Source: Actinomycetes bacterium
GTDB lineage: Bacteria > Actinomycetota > Actinomycetes > Propionibacteriales > Nocardioidaceae
DNA: 31,448 nt
Assembly: GCA_023460975.1 (NCBI GenBank)
Contig: JAEWOG010000005.1
Coordinates: 1-31,448 of the forward strand
Direction of reading: 5' to 3'
Below the pieces are notes generated by a model. It was given only the letters and a program-made list of their open reading frames with translations, did no database searches and was not told the DNA's origin. Within the stretch, counting starts at the first letter, position 1; each line of letters begins with the position of its first letter. Of the stretch, positions 7,401 through 13,481 are shown piece after piece. The translations under genes were made by a program, and so were the position numbers.

Positions 7401-8147
7401 CATGCGCATCTCCTGCGCCGGGCTGTAGGACGTCGGCACTGCGCTCCAGCCCGTGGCTGGCGTGGGTTCCGCACCGGCGAACGGCGCCTGGCCCGCGTGC
7501 CCGGTGGGGTGGTCGAACTGCAGCCCGAATGCCTGGATGAACCCGACGTCGTCGAAGAGCTCCTCACCCTTGTGACCGATGAAGTTGGTGGTCACACCTC
7601 GACCCGAATGGAACGTGCGGTAGTCGATCGTGGGGCCGTCGATGCTGGCGCCGCGACCACCCGCCCACTCGACCTGGGCGACCTTGAGGCCACCGCGCTC
7701 CGCGGACTGGGCGATCGACTCGGCCTGGAGGACTCCCGCGTCGAAGGCAGCCGTACGGGTGCCGAACGGGTCGCCGTTCTTGTGGAAGGTGTTGTTCGTC
7801 GACCCATTCACCCCGGGCCATGCGCCCGTCGCCATCGTGTACCAGCCGGCGCCGGTGTTGGGCGGGGCTTGGGTGAGCATCCCGTTCCCCTTGGCCTTGA
7901 CGCCCTTCTTGAGAAACGAGCGCATCGTCGGCATCACACCTTGGGACGCGTACTTCTCCACCAGGTCCTGGCGCAGGCCGTCGGAGGCGAAGAACACCGC
8001 CCGTCCACCGCCGGAGTCGTGCGCACGTGCTCGCCCCGGCGGGTCGGCCTGACTCGTCGTACCCCCGGCAGCCGACGTGGCTGCTGCGGGAACGATGAGG
8101 GCGAATGCAGCAATCGCGGCTGCTGACCTGCGGTGGATACGGAACAC
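4416..8147 (-). CDS. Secreted bifunctional phosphoesterase: type I phosphodiesterase/alkaline-phosphatase-like domain fused to a 5'-nucleotidase
   Basis: A 1,243-residue exported enzyme. The GTG at 8147 is preferred over the ATG at 8165 because GAGGAGGG stands 4 to 5 bases before it. A signal peptide (RIHRRSAAAIAAFALIVPAA) is followed by an alkaline-phosphatase-superfamily domain (about 50-715). Its metal and nucleophile motifs are FFASDG (Asp near 56), PPNTGAGW (likely catalytic Thr), PTTDEFQHQF and GSDHGF. A complete 5'-nucleotidase follows. Its metallophosphatase part (about 733-965) has GLNDFHG, AAGDN, YGNHEFDYG and VGHTHR, and its substrate-binding part (about 990-1240) has GNLVTDAM, TNSGGLRADL and YGGGDGY. 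Each half is well known alone. Together they could cleave nucleotide diesters outside the cell and then dephosphorylate the product for phosphate and nucleoside scavenging (inference). There is no C-terminal anchor motif. The TAG stop is 10 bases from the second stem-loop repeat. Confidence 0.92.
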   Translation of the reverse strand: MFRIHRRSAAAIAAFALIVPAAATSAAGGTTSQADPPGRARAHDSGGGRAVFFASDGLRQDLVEKYASQGVMPTMRSFLKKGVKAKGNGMLTQAPPNTGAGWYTMATGAWPGVNGSTNNTFHKNGDPFGTRTAAFDAGVLQAESIAQSAERGGLKVAQVEWAGGRGASIDGPTIDYRTFHSGRGVTTNFIGHKGEELFDDVGFIQAFGLQFDHPTGHAGQAPFAGAEPTPATGWSAVPTSYSPAQEMRMRVLDAGADKYGLNAYIYDSRDDGRVRYDKVLFSPTKAGTDAVATLREGEWADVKVTLQGGALDSKTAGMLLKVETLSSDLSRVRLFHTSVTRAIASWPSWPGEPGFTEFDEFLAATFPTSTAADYAILEAGVTSEDTYAEQGMYWSKGHWPMLKYVAKKYSPDLMLVGMPTTDEFQHQFLGLVTPKLANGQPNPAYDDVDLDGVRDGRVSKRSAYIREAYAESDATLKLARSLAGRNPTTFVGSDHGFAPQFLAVDASLPLVELGLLSKPQTSNCRPATGETIGMAKACWAGGTLQIYLNLAGRDPAGGGVQQVPAAAEAETLAAIRAKYQGLVDPNDWTHDSSPEGWKVIDRIFTKAEARRIPNGPGSTADMAHPTRTGDLVVFAYPPYQFDAQTPGTLVAPSQFFGQHGYVPDVQVLSANINMRATFLAGGAGVAHRSVAARSIDLAPTLAFMLGIPQPQHSQGRVLLDVVDGGRRYTSVPIVGLNDFHGQLEPTTRGYDNAVNARVGGAAVLGTLFDEELGALPGEGLILAAGDNVGASPPNSGLLQDMPAIDVENAWGLDATSYGNHEFDYGVARLLEQQARANFPFLATNIVDEATGQPPAWVTPSRVFRVNGVKVGVIGAGLEQTPELVAAGATEGLRFLPEAPRIRAESERLRRQGVKVQVVVIHQGASLGANTVGNSPGTPWEGPILAIADALQTTTVDAMIVGHTHRVSNLMRGRILITEGVNAGGSYSVLQLMARGGDVAWAGGATRVAKNLGVAARADVQAIVDDANAQTDELRNQVIGTQAGDIRRAPSRLLESAMGNLVTDAMRNKYPGVDAAYTNSGGLRADLVCSPPSAGEAACEITWGEVFAVLPFGNRSTLLTVTGAQLRTAFLNGFSPACDPNIATGRFPQVSGLRATFHCNGATPVVDGIWRVPAAGGSEVPIGDADTIRLVTNDFMYGGGDGYTVFGEGVDVQQPGDDLMQVTVDYIAANSPVAPVVEGRITQN

Positions 8148-8213
8148 GGGACCCTCCTCGACCACGAGTGGGAGCCGAGCCCGGAGAGTGTGCCGCCGCC
8201 CGGCGAGGCTCCC

Positions 8214-8254
8214 CGAGACCTATCGAAAGTCTCGCGCGCGCTCGCCGGCGTCAA
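8214..8254 (-). promoter_or_regulatory. Candidate promoter and operator of the phosphoesterase gene
   Basis: On the minus strand TTGACG (8249-8254) is followed after 17 bases by GACTTT (8226-8231), a possible -35/-10 pair. The -10 overlaps an inverted repeat CGAGAC, 9-base spacer, GTCTCG (8214-8234). This is a plausible repressor site; the binding protein is unknown. Confidence 0.35.
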
Positions 8255-8309
8255 GGCTGCGATTGGGTAATACCACGCGCACCGTACGTCGAGATGGGCG
8301 TGGGCGACG

Positions 8310-8678
8310 TCAGCCCGAGGTGTCCGTGACGCCCTCGTACAAGCCGATCTGGTTGCCGTCCGGGTCCTCGAAAATGGCCCACCAACTGGTCTCGCTGATC
8401 GGCGAACGCTCCATCACGACCGTGCCTCCGTTCTCCACCGCGACGGCCAGGGTCTCCTCGATCGAGTCGACCTCCACGTACGACCGGGGCTGGACGAAGT
8501 CGGCGCTGCGCGGCGCCAACCCGCCCCCGCTGATCTCGTTGGGGGCCTGCCACATGGGGTAGTCCTCGAAGCCCGGTGGCGCCTGGATCTGCCATCCGAA
8601 CAGCGCCGAATAGAACCCCCGGGCACGATCCATGTCGCTGACCGGGATGTCGATGTGGGTGATGTCGCCGTGCGGCAT
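8310..8678 (-). CDS. VOC (glyoxalase/bleomycin-resistance) superfamily protein
   Basis: A 122-residue single-module VOC protein. The ATG at 8678 is chosen because GGGAGGA lies 4 bases upstream; the longer frame to 8717 has no such support. The start MPHGDITHIDIPVSDMDRAR then FYSALFGW is the classic first beta-alpha-beta unit. The second unit ends with WWAIFEDPDGNQIGLYEG, where DPDGN and the terminal Glu are typical. Potential metal ligands are His near the N-terminus and Glu near the C-terminus. Family knowledge: such stand-alone proteins range from lyases and dioxygenases to drug-binding proteins, so the substrate cannot be told. It lies between the phosphoesterase and the RNB ribonuclease genes, all on the minus strand, with 63 bases to the latter. 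Confidence 0.88.
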   Translation of the reverse strand: MPHGDITHIDIPVSDMDRARGFYSALFGWQIQAPPGFEDYPMWQAPNEISGGGLAPRSADFVQPRSYVEVDSIEETLAVAVENGGTVVMERSPISETSWWAIFEDPDGNQIGLYEGVTDTSG

Positions 8679-8741
8679 GGGTCCTCCCAAGGTCGGTGTC
8701 CCCCATCGTGCGCCCACACCTCGGCGCCTGTCACCCCTCGG

Positions 8742-10190
8742 TCAGAGTCGGAACGCGACCTTCCGCGTCGCGGGGTCCGCCACGACCAGCCGGACCGTGA
8801 CGTCCTCCCCCACGGGCAGGGGCTGCTCGGACTCGACGACAGCCTCGATGGCGGGGTTGGAGATGGAGACGCTGCCCCGCGTCGGCTTGCGCTCGTCCGC
8901 GTCGAGGATGACGCCCGCGAACGTCTCCCCCACGCGGTCCTCGAGAAGGGCCGCCTCGACCAGGTTGAGGATGCCGTTCTCGTACGCGCTGGCCCGGCGC
9001 CCCGACTCACGCATGGTGTCGGGCAACCCAGGCAGCCGCTCCAGGACCCACTCGGGCACCGGCTCCCCCGCGCTCAGCGCGAGACACACCTCCGTGGTGT
9101 AGCGGTCGACCAGCCGCCGCAGGGGCGCGGTGACGTGGGCGTACTCAGCGGCGATCGCCTCGTGCCGGGTCTGCTCGGGCAGCTCGCCGTCGAAGGCCAC
9201 GTATCCCGACCCGCGCAGCAGCCGGGTGCAGGCCACGACCATGGCCGCATGGTTGGGCCGGGTGGGGTCGAGGGAGCGGATGAAGTCCGGGTACGACTGG
9301 TCGCGCGGCCAGTCCACCTGCAACGAGCGTGCCGTACGACGCAGCCGCTGCACGTCGCGCTCGGCCGCCGGCGGCAGCGTGCGCAGCAGGCCGACGCGGG
9401 CGGTGACCATCATCGCCGCGGCAGCCATGCCGGTGAGCAGGGAGATCTGGGCGTTCCAGTCCTCGACGGCGAGCAGGCTGCGGAACTCCAGCCGCAGGGA
9501 GCCGTCCTCCCCCTCGACGACCTCCTGCTCGGGCAGCGGCAGCGACACCCCACCCCTGGCGGCCTCCAGCGCCACGCGCCGCTCGCCCACCTCACGCAGC
9601 AGGCCGATGACGTCACCTGCCTCCCCAGCGTCGAGCTGGGCCTGGACCTGGGCGTAGTCGAGTTGCGCGCGTGAGCGTACGAGGGCCCGCTCGACCCTTG
9701 CCGAGACGGTGTTGCCCTCGGCGTCGAGCTCGATGCTCCACAGCGCCGCGGGCCGCACGACGTCGGGCAGCAGCGAACCCGCATCCTCCGAGATTGCCTT
9801 GGGGTGGAGCGGGATCTTCGAGCCGGCTCCATAGAGCGTCTCGCCGCGCTGGTTGGCCTCGACGTCGACGGCGTCACCCGGCGTGATGAAGGCGCCGAGA
9901 TCGGCGATCGCGTAGTGGACCAGATACCCCTGGCCGGAGCGCTCGATGTGGAGCGCCTGGTCGAGGTCTCGAGCGCCGGGCGGGTCGATGGTGATGAACT
10001 CGATGTCGGTGCGATCCAGCTCCGGCAGCCGCACGGACGCGGCCGCCGCGGCGGCCGTCTCCTCGACTTGCTGTGGGAATTCCGCCTCGACTCCGAGCTC
10101 GGCCGCCAATGCTCTGACGCCTTCGCGCAGCTCCTCCTCCCGCACGCTGTGGGACTCCGTACGGACTGTGAGCACACGGTTGCTGGGCAC
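8742..10190 (-). CDS. RNB-domain 3'-5' exoribonuclease (RNase II/R family, short actinobacterial form)
   Basis: A 482-residue protein. The catalytic RNB domain occupies about residues 58-380 and begins with FITIDPPGARDLDQALHIER, which contains the conserved Asp cluster that binds Mg2+. Further typical segments are HYAIADLGAFITPGDAVD, TLYGAGSKIPLHPKAISEDA and EYAHVTAPLRRLVDRYT. About 90 C-terminal residues look like an S1/OB-type RNA-binding domain (AGVILDADE ... VTVRLVVADP). The N-terminal cold-shock domains of E. coli RNase II and R are missing, as in other short actinobacterial forms, so processivity or substrate choice may differ. The start GTG at 10190 has no Shine-Dalgarno sequence but has a -10-like TAGGGT 6 bases upstream, which fits a leaderless mRNA. 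It is divergent from yaaA (51-base gap). Confidence 0.92.
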   Translation of the reverse strand: MPSNRVLTVRTESHSVREEELREGVRALAAELGVEAEFPQQVEETAAAAAASVRLPELDRTDIEFITIDPPGARDLDQALHIERSGQGYLVHYAIADLGAFITPGDAVDVEANQRGETLYGAGSKIPLHPKAISEDAGSLLPDVVRPAALWSIELDAEGNTVSARVERALVRSRAQLDYAQVQAQLDAGEAGDVIGLLREVGERRVALEAARGGVSLPLPEQEVVEGEDGSLRLEFRSLLAVEDWNAQISLLTGMAAAAMMVTARVGLLRTLPPAAERDVQRLRRTARSLQVDWPRDQSYPDFIRSLDPTRPNHAAMVVACTRLLRGSGYVAFDGELPEQTRHEAIAAEYAHVTAPLRRLVDRYTTEVCLALSAGEPVPEWVLERLPGLPDTMRESGRRASAYENGILNLVEAALLEDRVGETFAGVILDADERKPTRGSVSISNPAIEAVVESEQPLPVGEDVTVRLVVADPATRKVAFRL

Positions 10191-10196
10191 GTGGGC

Positions 10197-10202
10197 ACCC
10201 TA
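10197..10202 (-). promoter_or_regulatory. -10 box TAGGGT of a leaderless RNB mRNA
   Basis: On the minus strand TAGGGT is followed by 6 bases and then the GTG start (10190). This spacing puts the transcription start on the first base of the start codon, the hallmark of leaderless actinobacterial transcripts. Confidence 0.5.
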
Positions 10203-10228
10203 GCCGGATCCGGGGACGCGGTGCCGCC

Positions 10229-10234
10229 TAACCT
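10229..10234 (+). promoter_or_regulatory. -10 box TAACCT of a leaderless yaaA mRNA
   Basis: TAACCT is followed by 7 bases and then the GTG at 10242; no Shine-Dalgarno sequence is present. It mirrors the divergent leaderless-looking promoter on the other strand within the same 51-base gap. Confidence 0.5.
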
Positions 10235-10241
10235 TTGGCGG

Positions 10242-11015
10242 GTGCTGATCCTGCTGCCGCCCAGCGAGGGCAAGTCCGTTCCGCGTCGAGGCAAGGCCCT
10301 GGACCTCGCGACGCTCACCGCGCCGTCGCTGACGCCCACGCGCGAGCGGATCATCGACGCGCTGGCCGACCTCGCCACGAAGCCCGACGCCGCTGAAATC
10401 CTCGGTCTCGGGTCCACCCAGGCTCACCTCGTCGACCTCAACGCCCACCTGCGCACCGCACCCACGGCCAGGGCCGACGCGATCTACACCGGCGTGGTCT
10501 ACGACTCCCTCGACCTCGCCGGCCTCGACGCTGCCTCCCGACGACGGGCCAACTCCCGGATCGGAGTCGTCTCGTCAGTCTTCGGCCTCGTCAGGCCCGG
10601 CGACCGCATCCCCTCGTACCGGCTCTCGGGCGACGTCACGCTGCCCGGCCTGGGGCCGGTCGCGGGCCTGTGGCGCGCGGTCCTCGGCGAGGCTGTCCGC
10701 GACTCCTTGGGCAAGGGTCTGCTGGTCGATCTGCGCTCGGGGACCTACGCCAACTTCTGGCGCCCCGAGGCCGACCTCGCCCCCAGGACGGCGACGGTAC
10801 GAGTGCTCCACGAGCACAACGGGACGCGCAAGGTGGTCAGCCACTTCAACAAGGCCACCAAGGGCCGCATCGTCCGGGCTCTGATGACCAGTGGCGCGAA
10901 CCCGTCCTCGCCCGCCGCGTTCGCCAGCACGCTCGGCGAGCTCGGGTGGCACGTCGAGATGGGCGAGGCCACCCCGAAGGGCGTCCAGCTCGACGTCGTG
11001 GTCACCGAGCTCTGA
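10242..11015 (+). CDS. yaaA: YaaA-family peroxide stress protein
   Basis: A 257-residue protein beginning MLILLPPSEGKSVPRRGKAL, where LLPPSEGK is the family's N-terminal signature. Other conserved stretches are AIYTGVVYDSLD, SVFGLVRPGDRIPSYRL, LRSGTYANFW and RVLHEHNGTRKVVSHFNKAT followed by KGRIVRALM. Family knowledge: E. coli YaaA lowers free intracellular iron during peroxide stress and binds DNA through a helix-hairpin-helix-like fold; the enzymatic activity, if any, is unknown. The frame remains open far upstream (to 9804), but that part is antisense to the RNB gene. The GTG at 10242 starts exactly at the family motif and sits 7 bases after a -10-like box. It converges with the zinc-ribbon gene at 11087. 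Confidence 0.92.
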   Translation: MLILLPPSEGKSVPRRGKALDLATLTAPSLTPTRERIIDALADLATKPDAAEILGLGSTQAHLVDLNAHLRTAPTARADAIYTGVVYDSLDLAGLDAASRRRANSRIGVVSSVFGLVRPGDRIPSYRLSGDVTLPGLGPVAGLWRAVLGEAVRDSLGKGLLVDLRSGTYANFWRPEADLAPRTATVRVLHEHNGTRKVVSHFNKATKGRIVRALMTSGANPSSPAAFASTLGELGWHVEMGEATPKGVQLDVVVTEL

Positions 11016-11086
11016 GGAGACGTGGGAGTTCGACCAGCGGGCCGGGCGACTCCGGCAGTCTCAGCAGGCCGGGCGGCTCGGTCGGG

Positions 11087-11827
11087 TCAGAGCCCCGACT
11101 CAGCCGTCCGTACGAGGATCCGCGTGCACTCCTCACAGCGCACCACGTCGTCGAGTGGCGCGGACTTGATCTGGGCCAGTTCAGCGTTGTCGAGCGTGAG
11201 CTGGCACCCGCCACAGCGTCGCTGACGCAACTCGGCGACAGCGACCCCCTTGGACTCGCGCAGCCGCTCGTAGAGCTTGATGAGGTCCTCGGGCATGTCC
11301 GCCGCAGCGGGCGGGCGGCTCGCGCTCACGCCGGCCAGATCCTCATCGATCGTCGCCCACGACGCGTCACGGGTGCTGAGGAGCTCGGCGAGGCGGGCGT
11401 CGATGTCGGCCACGCGGATCTGCAGGGCCGCGTGGACCTGCTGCGCTTCCTCGAGCTGCTCCATCACCTCGAGCTCGGCATCCTCCAGCGTGGAGATGCG
11501 GCGCTCGAGGGACTCCAGCTCGGACTGCATCCGCGACAGATCCTTGGGGTTCGTGATGAGGCCGGCGTCCATGCGCTCACGATCGCGGGTGCGGCGGCTC
11601 TTGACCTGCTCGACGTCCGCGTCGGCACGCTTCTGCTCGACGCTCAGGTCATCGACCTTGATCTGCGCGTCGCGCATCTCGTCGACGATGCCGAGCCGTT
11701 CCTTCTCCAGCGTCGAGATCTCGCCCAGCACGGGCAGCGATGCACGCTGGTGACGCAGCTGGACAATGCGAGAGTCGATCTCCTGCAGCGCCAGGAGCCT
11801 GAGCTGGACGGACGGGTCGGCCTTCAA
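11087..11827 (-). CDS. C4-type zinc-ribbon coiled-coil protein (DUF164/CdsZ-like)
   Basis: A 246-residue protein. The TTG at 11827 is chosen because GAGGAG lies 6 bases before it and the family begins at this point (KADPSVQLRLLALQEIDSRI). Residues about 20-175 form a long antiparallel coiled coil (LEKERLGIVDEMRDAQIKVD and SRMQSELESLERRISTLEDA). The C-terminus has a zinc ribbon: CGGC near 202-205 and CEEC about 25 residues later. Family knowledge: this actinobacterial family resembles flagellar or RNA-binding coiled-coil zinc-ribbon proteins, and its molecular role is poorly known. The gene lies 25 bases downstream of the Nif3-family gene, so the two form an operon, an arrangement I recall as conserved in actinobacteria, often near RNase H or cobalamin genes. 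Confidence 0.88.
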   Translation of the reverse strand: MKADPSVQLRLLALQEIDSRIVQLRHQRASLPVLGEISTLEKERLGIVDEMRDAQIKVDDLSVEQKRADADVEQVKSRRTRDRERMDAGLITNPKDLSRMQSELESLERRISTLEDAELEVMEQLEEAQQVHAALQIRVADIDARLAELLSTRDASWATIDEDLAGVSASRPPAAADMPEDLIKLYERLRESKGVAVAELRQRRCGGCQLTLDNAELAQIKSAPLDDVVRCEECTRILVRTAESGL

Positions 11828-11852
11828 CCTGGTCTCCTCGGGTCGGGGTGGG

Positions 11853-12971
11853 TCAGCCTCGGAACTGCCACGGGTCGGTGCGCAGGGTGCTGACGTAGGT
11901 GTCGACCCTATCGCCCAGCGCACCGGCGAGCCGCTCGGCCACCACCGGAAGCCACGTCCACTCCGCTGCCCAGTGCGCGACATCGATCAGGGCGGGGCCA
12001 CCCTGCTCCGCGAACTCGCCAGCGCGGTGGTGACGCAGGTCGCTGGTGACGTACACGTCGGCGTCGCTCGTCGCGAGCCGGTCCAACAGGAAGTCCCCCG
12101 CGCCCCCGCACACCGCGACGCGGGCCACCGGCCGGTCAGGCGCGCCTGCGACACGGACCCCTTGGACGGTCTCGGGCAGGGCCGCGGCGACCGTGGCTGC
12201 GAAGTCGGCCAGCGTCGTGGCCTCGACGGTGCCGATCCGTCCTGTCCCGGTGTCCGCGAGTCCGGGATCCGCCAGCTCCACCACGTCGTAGGCCGGCTCC
12301 TCGTACGGGTGCGCCGCCAGCAGCGCCCGGAGCACCGCTCCGCGGCGCGAACGGGGCAGGACTGCCTCGATGCGCACCTCGTCGACGACCTCGAGGTCCC
12401 CGACCCGTCCGATCGCGGGGCTGGCACCGGGCAGCGGCCGGAACCGACCCTGACCCTGCGTGGAGTAGGTGCAGGAGTCGTAGTCGCCGACCTGACCGGC
12501 CCCGGCGTCGGTGAGCGCCGTCCGTACGGCATCGGCGGCCTCGTGCGGCACGAAGACCACGACCTTGTCGAGCGGCCCGCTCGGCGCGGGGATGATGGGT
12601 GCCAGGTCCCGCAGCCCCAGCGCGCGCGCCAATGCCTCCGAGACACCTCCGATCGCCTGGTCGGCATTCGTGTGGGCGGTGAGGAGCGCACACCCGCCTT
12701 GGGTCAGCGTGTGCAACGTACGACCCTTGGGCGTGGTGGCCGCGACGGAGTGGACGCCGGAGAGGAACAGCGGGTGGTGCACCACCAACAGGTCCGCTCC
12801 CCATGCGACGACTTCGCGGGCAACCTCGAGGGTGGGGTCGACGGCGAACGCGACCTTGCGCACCGGCGTCTCGGGGTCCCCGGAGACGAGTCCGACTGCG
12901 TCCCACCCGTCGGCGGTGGCGGGCGGATACCATCCGTGGATCAGTTCGACGACCTCGCGCAGACTCGGCAT
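11853..12971 (-). CDS. Nif3-like dinuclear metal centre protein
   Basis: A 372-residue protein of the Nif3/YbgI/YqfO family. The N-terminal half has PSLREVVELIHGWYPPATAD, WDAVGLVSGD, HHPLFL and LLTAHTNADQA, and the C-terminal half has VAVCGGAGDFLLDRLA, YVTSDLRHH and DVAHWAAEW. The His and Asp residues in these motifs form the dinuclear metal site at the heart of the toroidal hexamer. The insertion between the halves (about 125-240, with AAHPYEEPAYDV) is the extra domain found in YqfO-type members. The biochemical role is unsettled; GTP cyclohydrolase I type 2 is a common but weakly supported label. The ATG at 12971 has a TAGCCT box 6 bases before it (leaderless); a GTG two codons upstream is possible. 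Confidence 0.9.
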   Translation of the reverse strand: MPSLREVVELIHGWYPPATADGWDAVGLVSGDPETPVRKVAFAVDPTLEVAREVVAWGADLLVVHHPLFLSGVHSVAATTPKGRTLHTLTQGGCALLTAHTNADQAIGGVSEALARALGLRDLAPIIPAPSGPLDKVVVFVPHEAADAVRTALTDAGAGQVGDYDSCTYSTQGQGRFRPLPGASPAIGRVGDLEVVDEVRIEAVLPRSRRGAVLRALLAAHPYEEPAYDVVELADPGLADTGTGRIGTVEATTLADFAATVAAALPETVQGVRVAGAPDRPVARVAVCGGAGDFLLDRLATSDADVYVTSDLRHHRAGEFAEQGGPALIDVAHWAAEWTWLPVVAERLAGALGDRVDTYVSTLRTDPWQFRG

Positions 12972-12977
12972 GGCCAC

Positions 12978-12983
12978 AGGCTA
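12978..12983 (-). promoter_or_regulatory. -10 box TAGCCT of a leaderless nif3-family mRNA
   Basis: On the minus strand TAGCCT, 6 bases, ATG. This is the same architecture as the RNB and yaaA promoters and supports the ATG at 12971 as the start. Confidence 0.5.
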
Positions 12984-13002
12984 GCCAGCGCCGACACCGC
13001 CC

Positions 13003-13041
13003 GATGAGAGACCTCTCATCGGGCTCTCACCACCCAGCCAC
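13003..13041 (+). promoter_or_regulatory. Palindrome plus 11-bp-spaced direct repeats, operator of the acidic-protein/two-component operon
   Basis: GATGAGAG, AC, CTCTCATC is a perfect palindrome (13003-13020). Its right arm begins a series CTCTCAT (13013), CTCTCAC (13024) and a weaker CAGCCAC (13035) with an 11-base period, the pattern bound by OmpR/PhoB-family regulators. The same core ATGAGAGNNNTCTCAT with matching repeats occurs at 16994-17031. A -10-like GATTCT at 13052-13057 lies 7 bases before the ATG at 13065. Confidence 0.65.
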
Positions 13042-13064
13042 CGTGAGGGATGATTCTTCCTGTC

Positions 13065-13481
13065 ATGAGCGGATGGGTGAAGTGGCTGCTGCTGGCAGCC
13101 GTGATCGTCCCCCTCGGTGTGTTCGCCGCGGGGGCGCTCGGCGCCGGATCCGACGCCCCGCCTCGTCGCGAACCCGTCGAGCTCCTCTCCACCCCCACCG
13201 GCTCGACCGCACCGAGCGACCCCACCTCGTCGGGTGGTCCCAGCACGCCCGTGACCCCGACGCCGAGCGAGACCACCTCCACTCCCCCCACCCGTACGCA
13301 CACGCCGGCCTCGCCGACGACCGTCCATCCGAGCCCCGACGATCTCGACGACGACGATGACGACGACGGGCGTGACGACGACAAGGACGACGACGGGGAC
13401 GACCGCGGGGACAACGACGGGGACGACCGCGGCGACGACAAGGACGATGATGGCCGTGGCGACGACAAGGACGACGGTTGA
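13065..13481 (+). CDS. Small membrane-anchored or secreted protein with Asp-rich C-terminal tail
   Basis: A 138-residue protein that I do not recognise as a named family. Residues about 6-27 are one hydrophobic segment (WVKWLLLAAVIVPLGVFAAG), either a signal peptide or an anchor. Residues 30-90 are a Ser/Thr/Pro-rich linker. Residues 91-138 are almost only Asp, Gly, Arg and Lys, with an 8-residue repeat DGDDRGD(N/D) encoded by a 24-bp tandem repeat. The tail is extremely acidic and would bind divalent cations or basic surfaces; it is not a canonical EF-hand or RTX repeat. The ATG at 13065 is used rather than 13050 because it directly precedes the hydrophobic segment. The stop overlaps the TTG start of the histidine kinase (TTGA), so the two are translated together. 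I infer an accessory or input protein for the kinase. Confidence 0.7.
   Translation: MSGWVKWLLLAAVIVPLGVFAAGALGAGSDAPPRREPVELLSTPTGSTAPSDPTSSGGPSTPVTPTPSETTSTPPTRTHTPASPTTVHPSPDDLDDDDDDDGRDDDKDDDGDDRGDNDGDDRGDDKDDDGRGDDKDDG
13392..13439 (+). repeat. 24-bp tandem repeat in the Asp-rich tail
   Basis: Two adjacent in-frame copies (13392-13415 and 13416-13439), each starting GACGGGGACGACCGCGG. They encode DGDDRGDN and DGDDRGDD and could expand or contract by slippage. Confidence 0.75.

Noticed and set aside
5256..8126. A 956-codon open frame on the plus strand
   Set aside because: It is antisense to the phosphoesterase fusion, whose motifs are unmistakable; the reverse frame has a low-complexity Arg/Val/Gly/His-rich composition typical of high-GC shadow frames.
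11016..11086. Terminator between yaaA and the zinc-ribbon gene
   Set aside because: The region is GC-rich with short, imperfect pairings (for example GGCCGGGCG repeats) but no convincing stem followed by T residues.
13016..13468. A minus-strand Ser/Pro-rich frame opposite the acidic-tail gene
   Set aside because: It is the complement of Asp codon repeats (GAC/GTC). The plus frame has a hydrophobic start segment, promoter elements and a TTGA overlap with the kinase.
13330..13480. Possible CRISPR-like or satellite array
   Set aside because: The repeats are in-frame Asp/Gly/Arg codons without unique spacers; no CRISPR array exists in the window.
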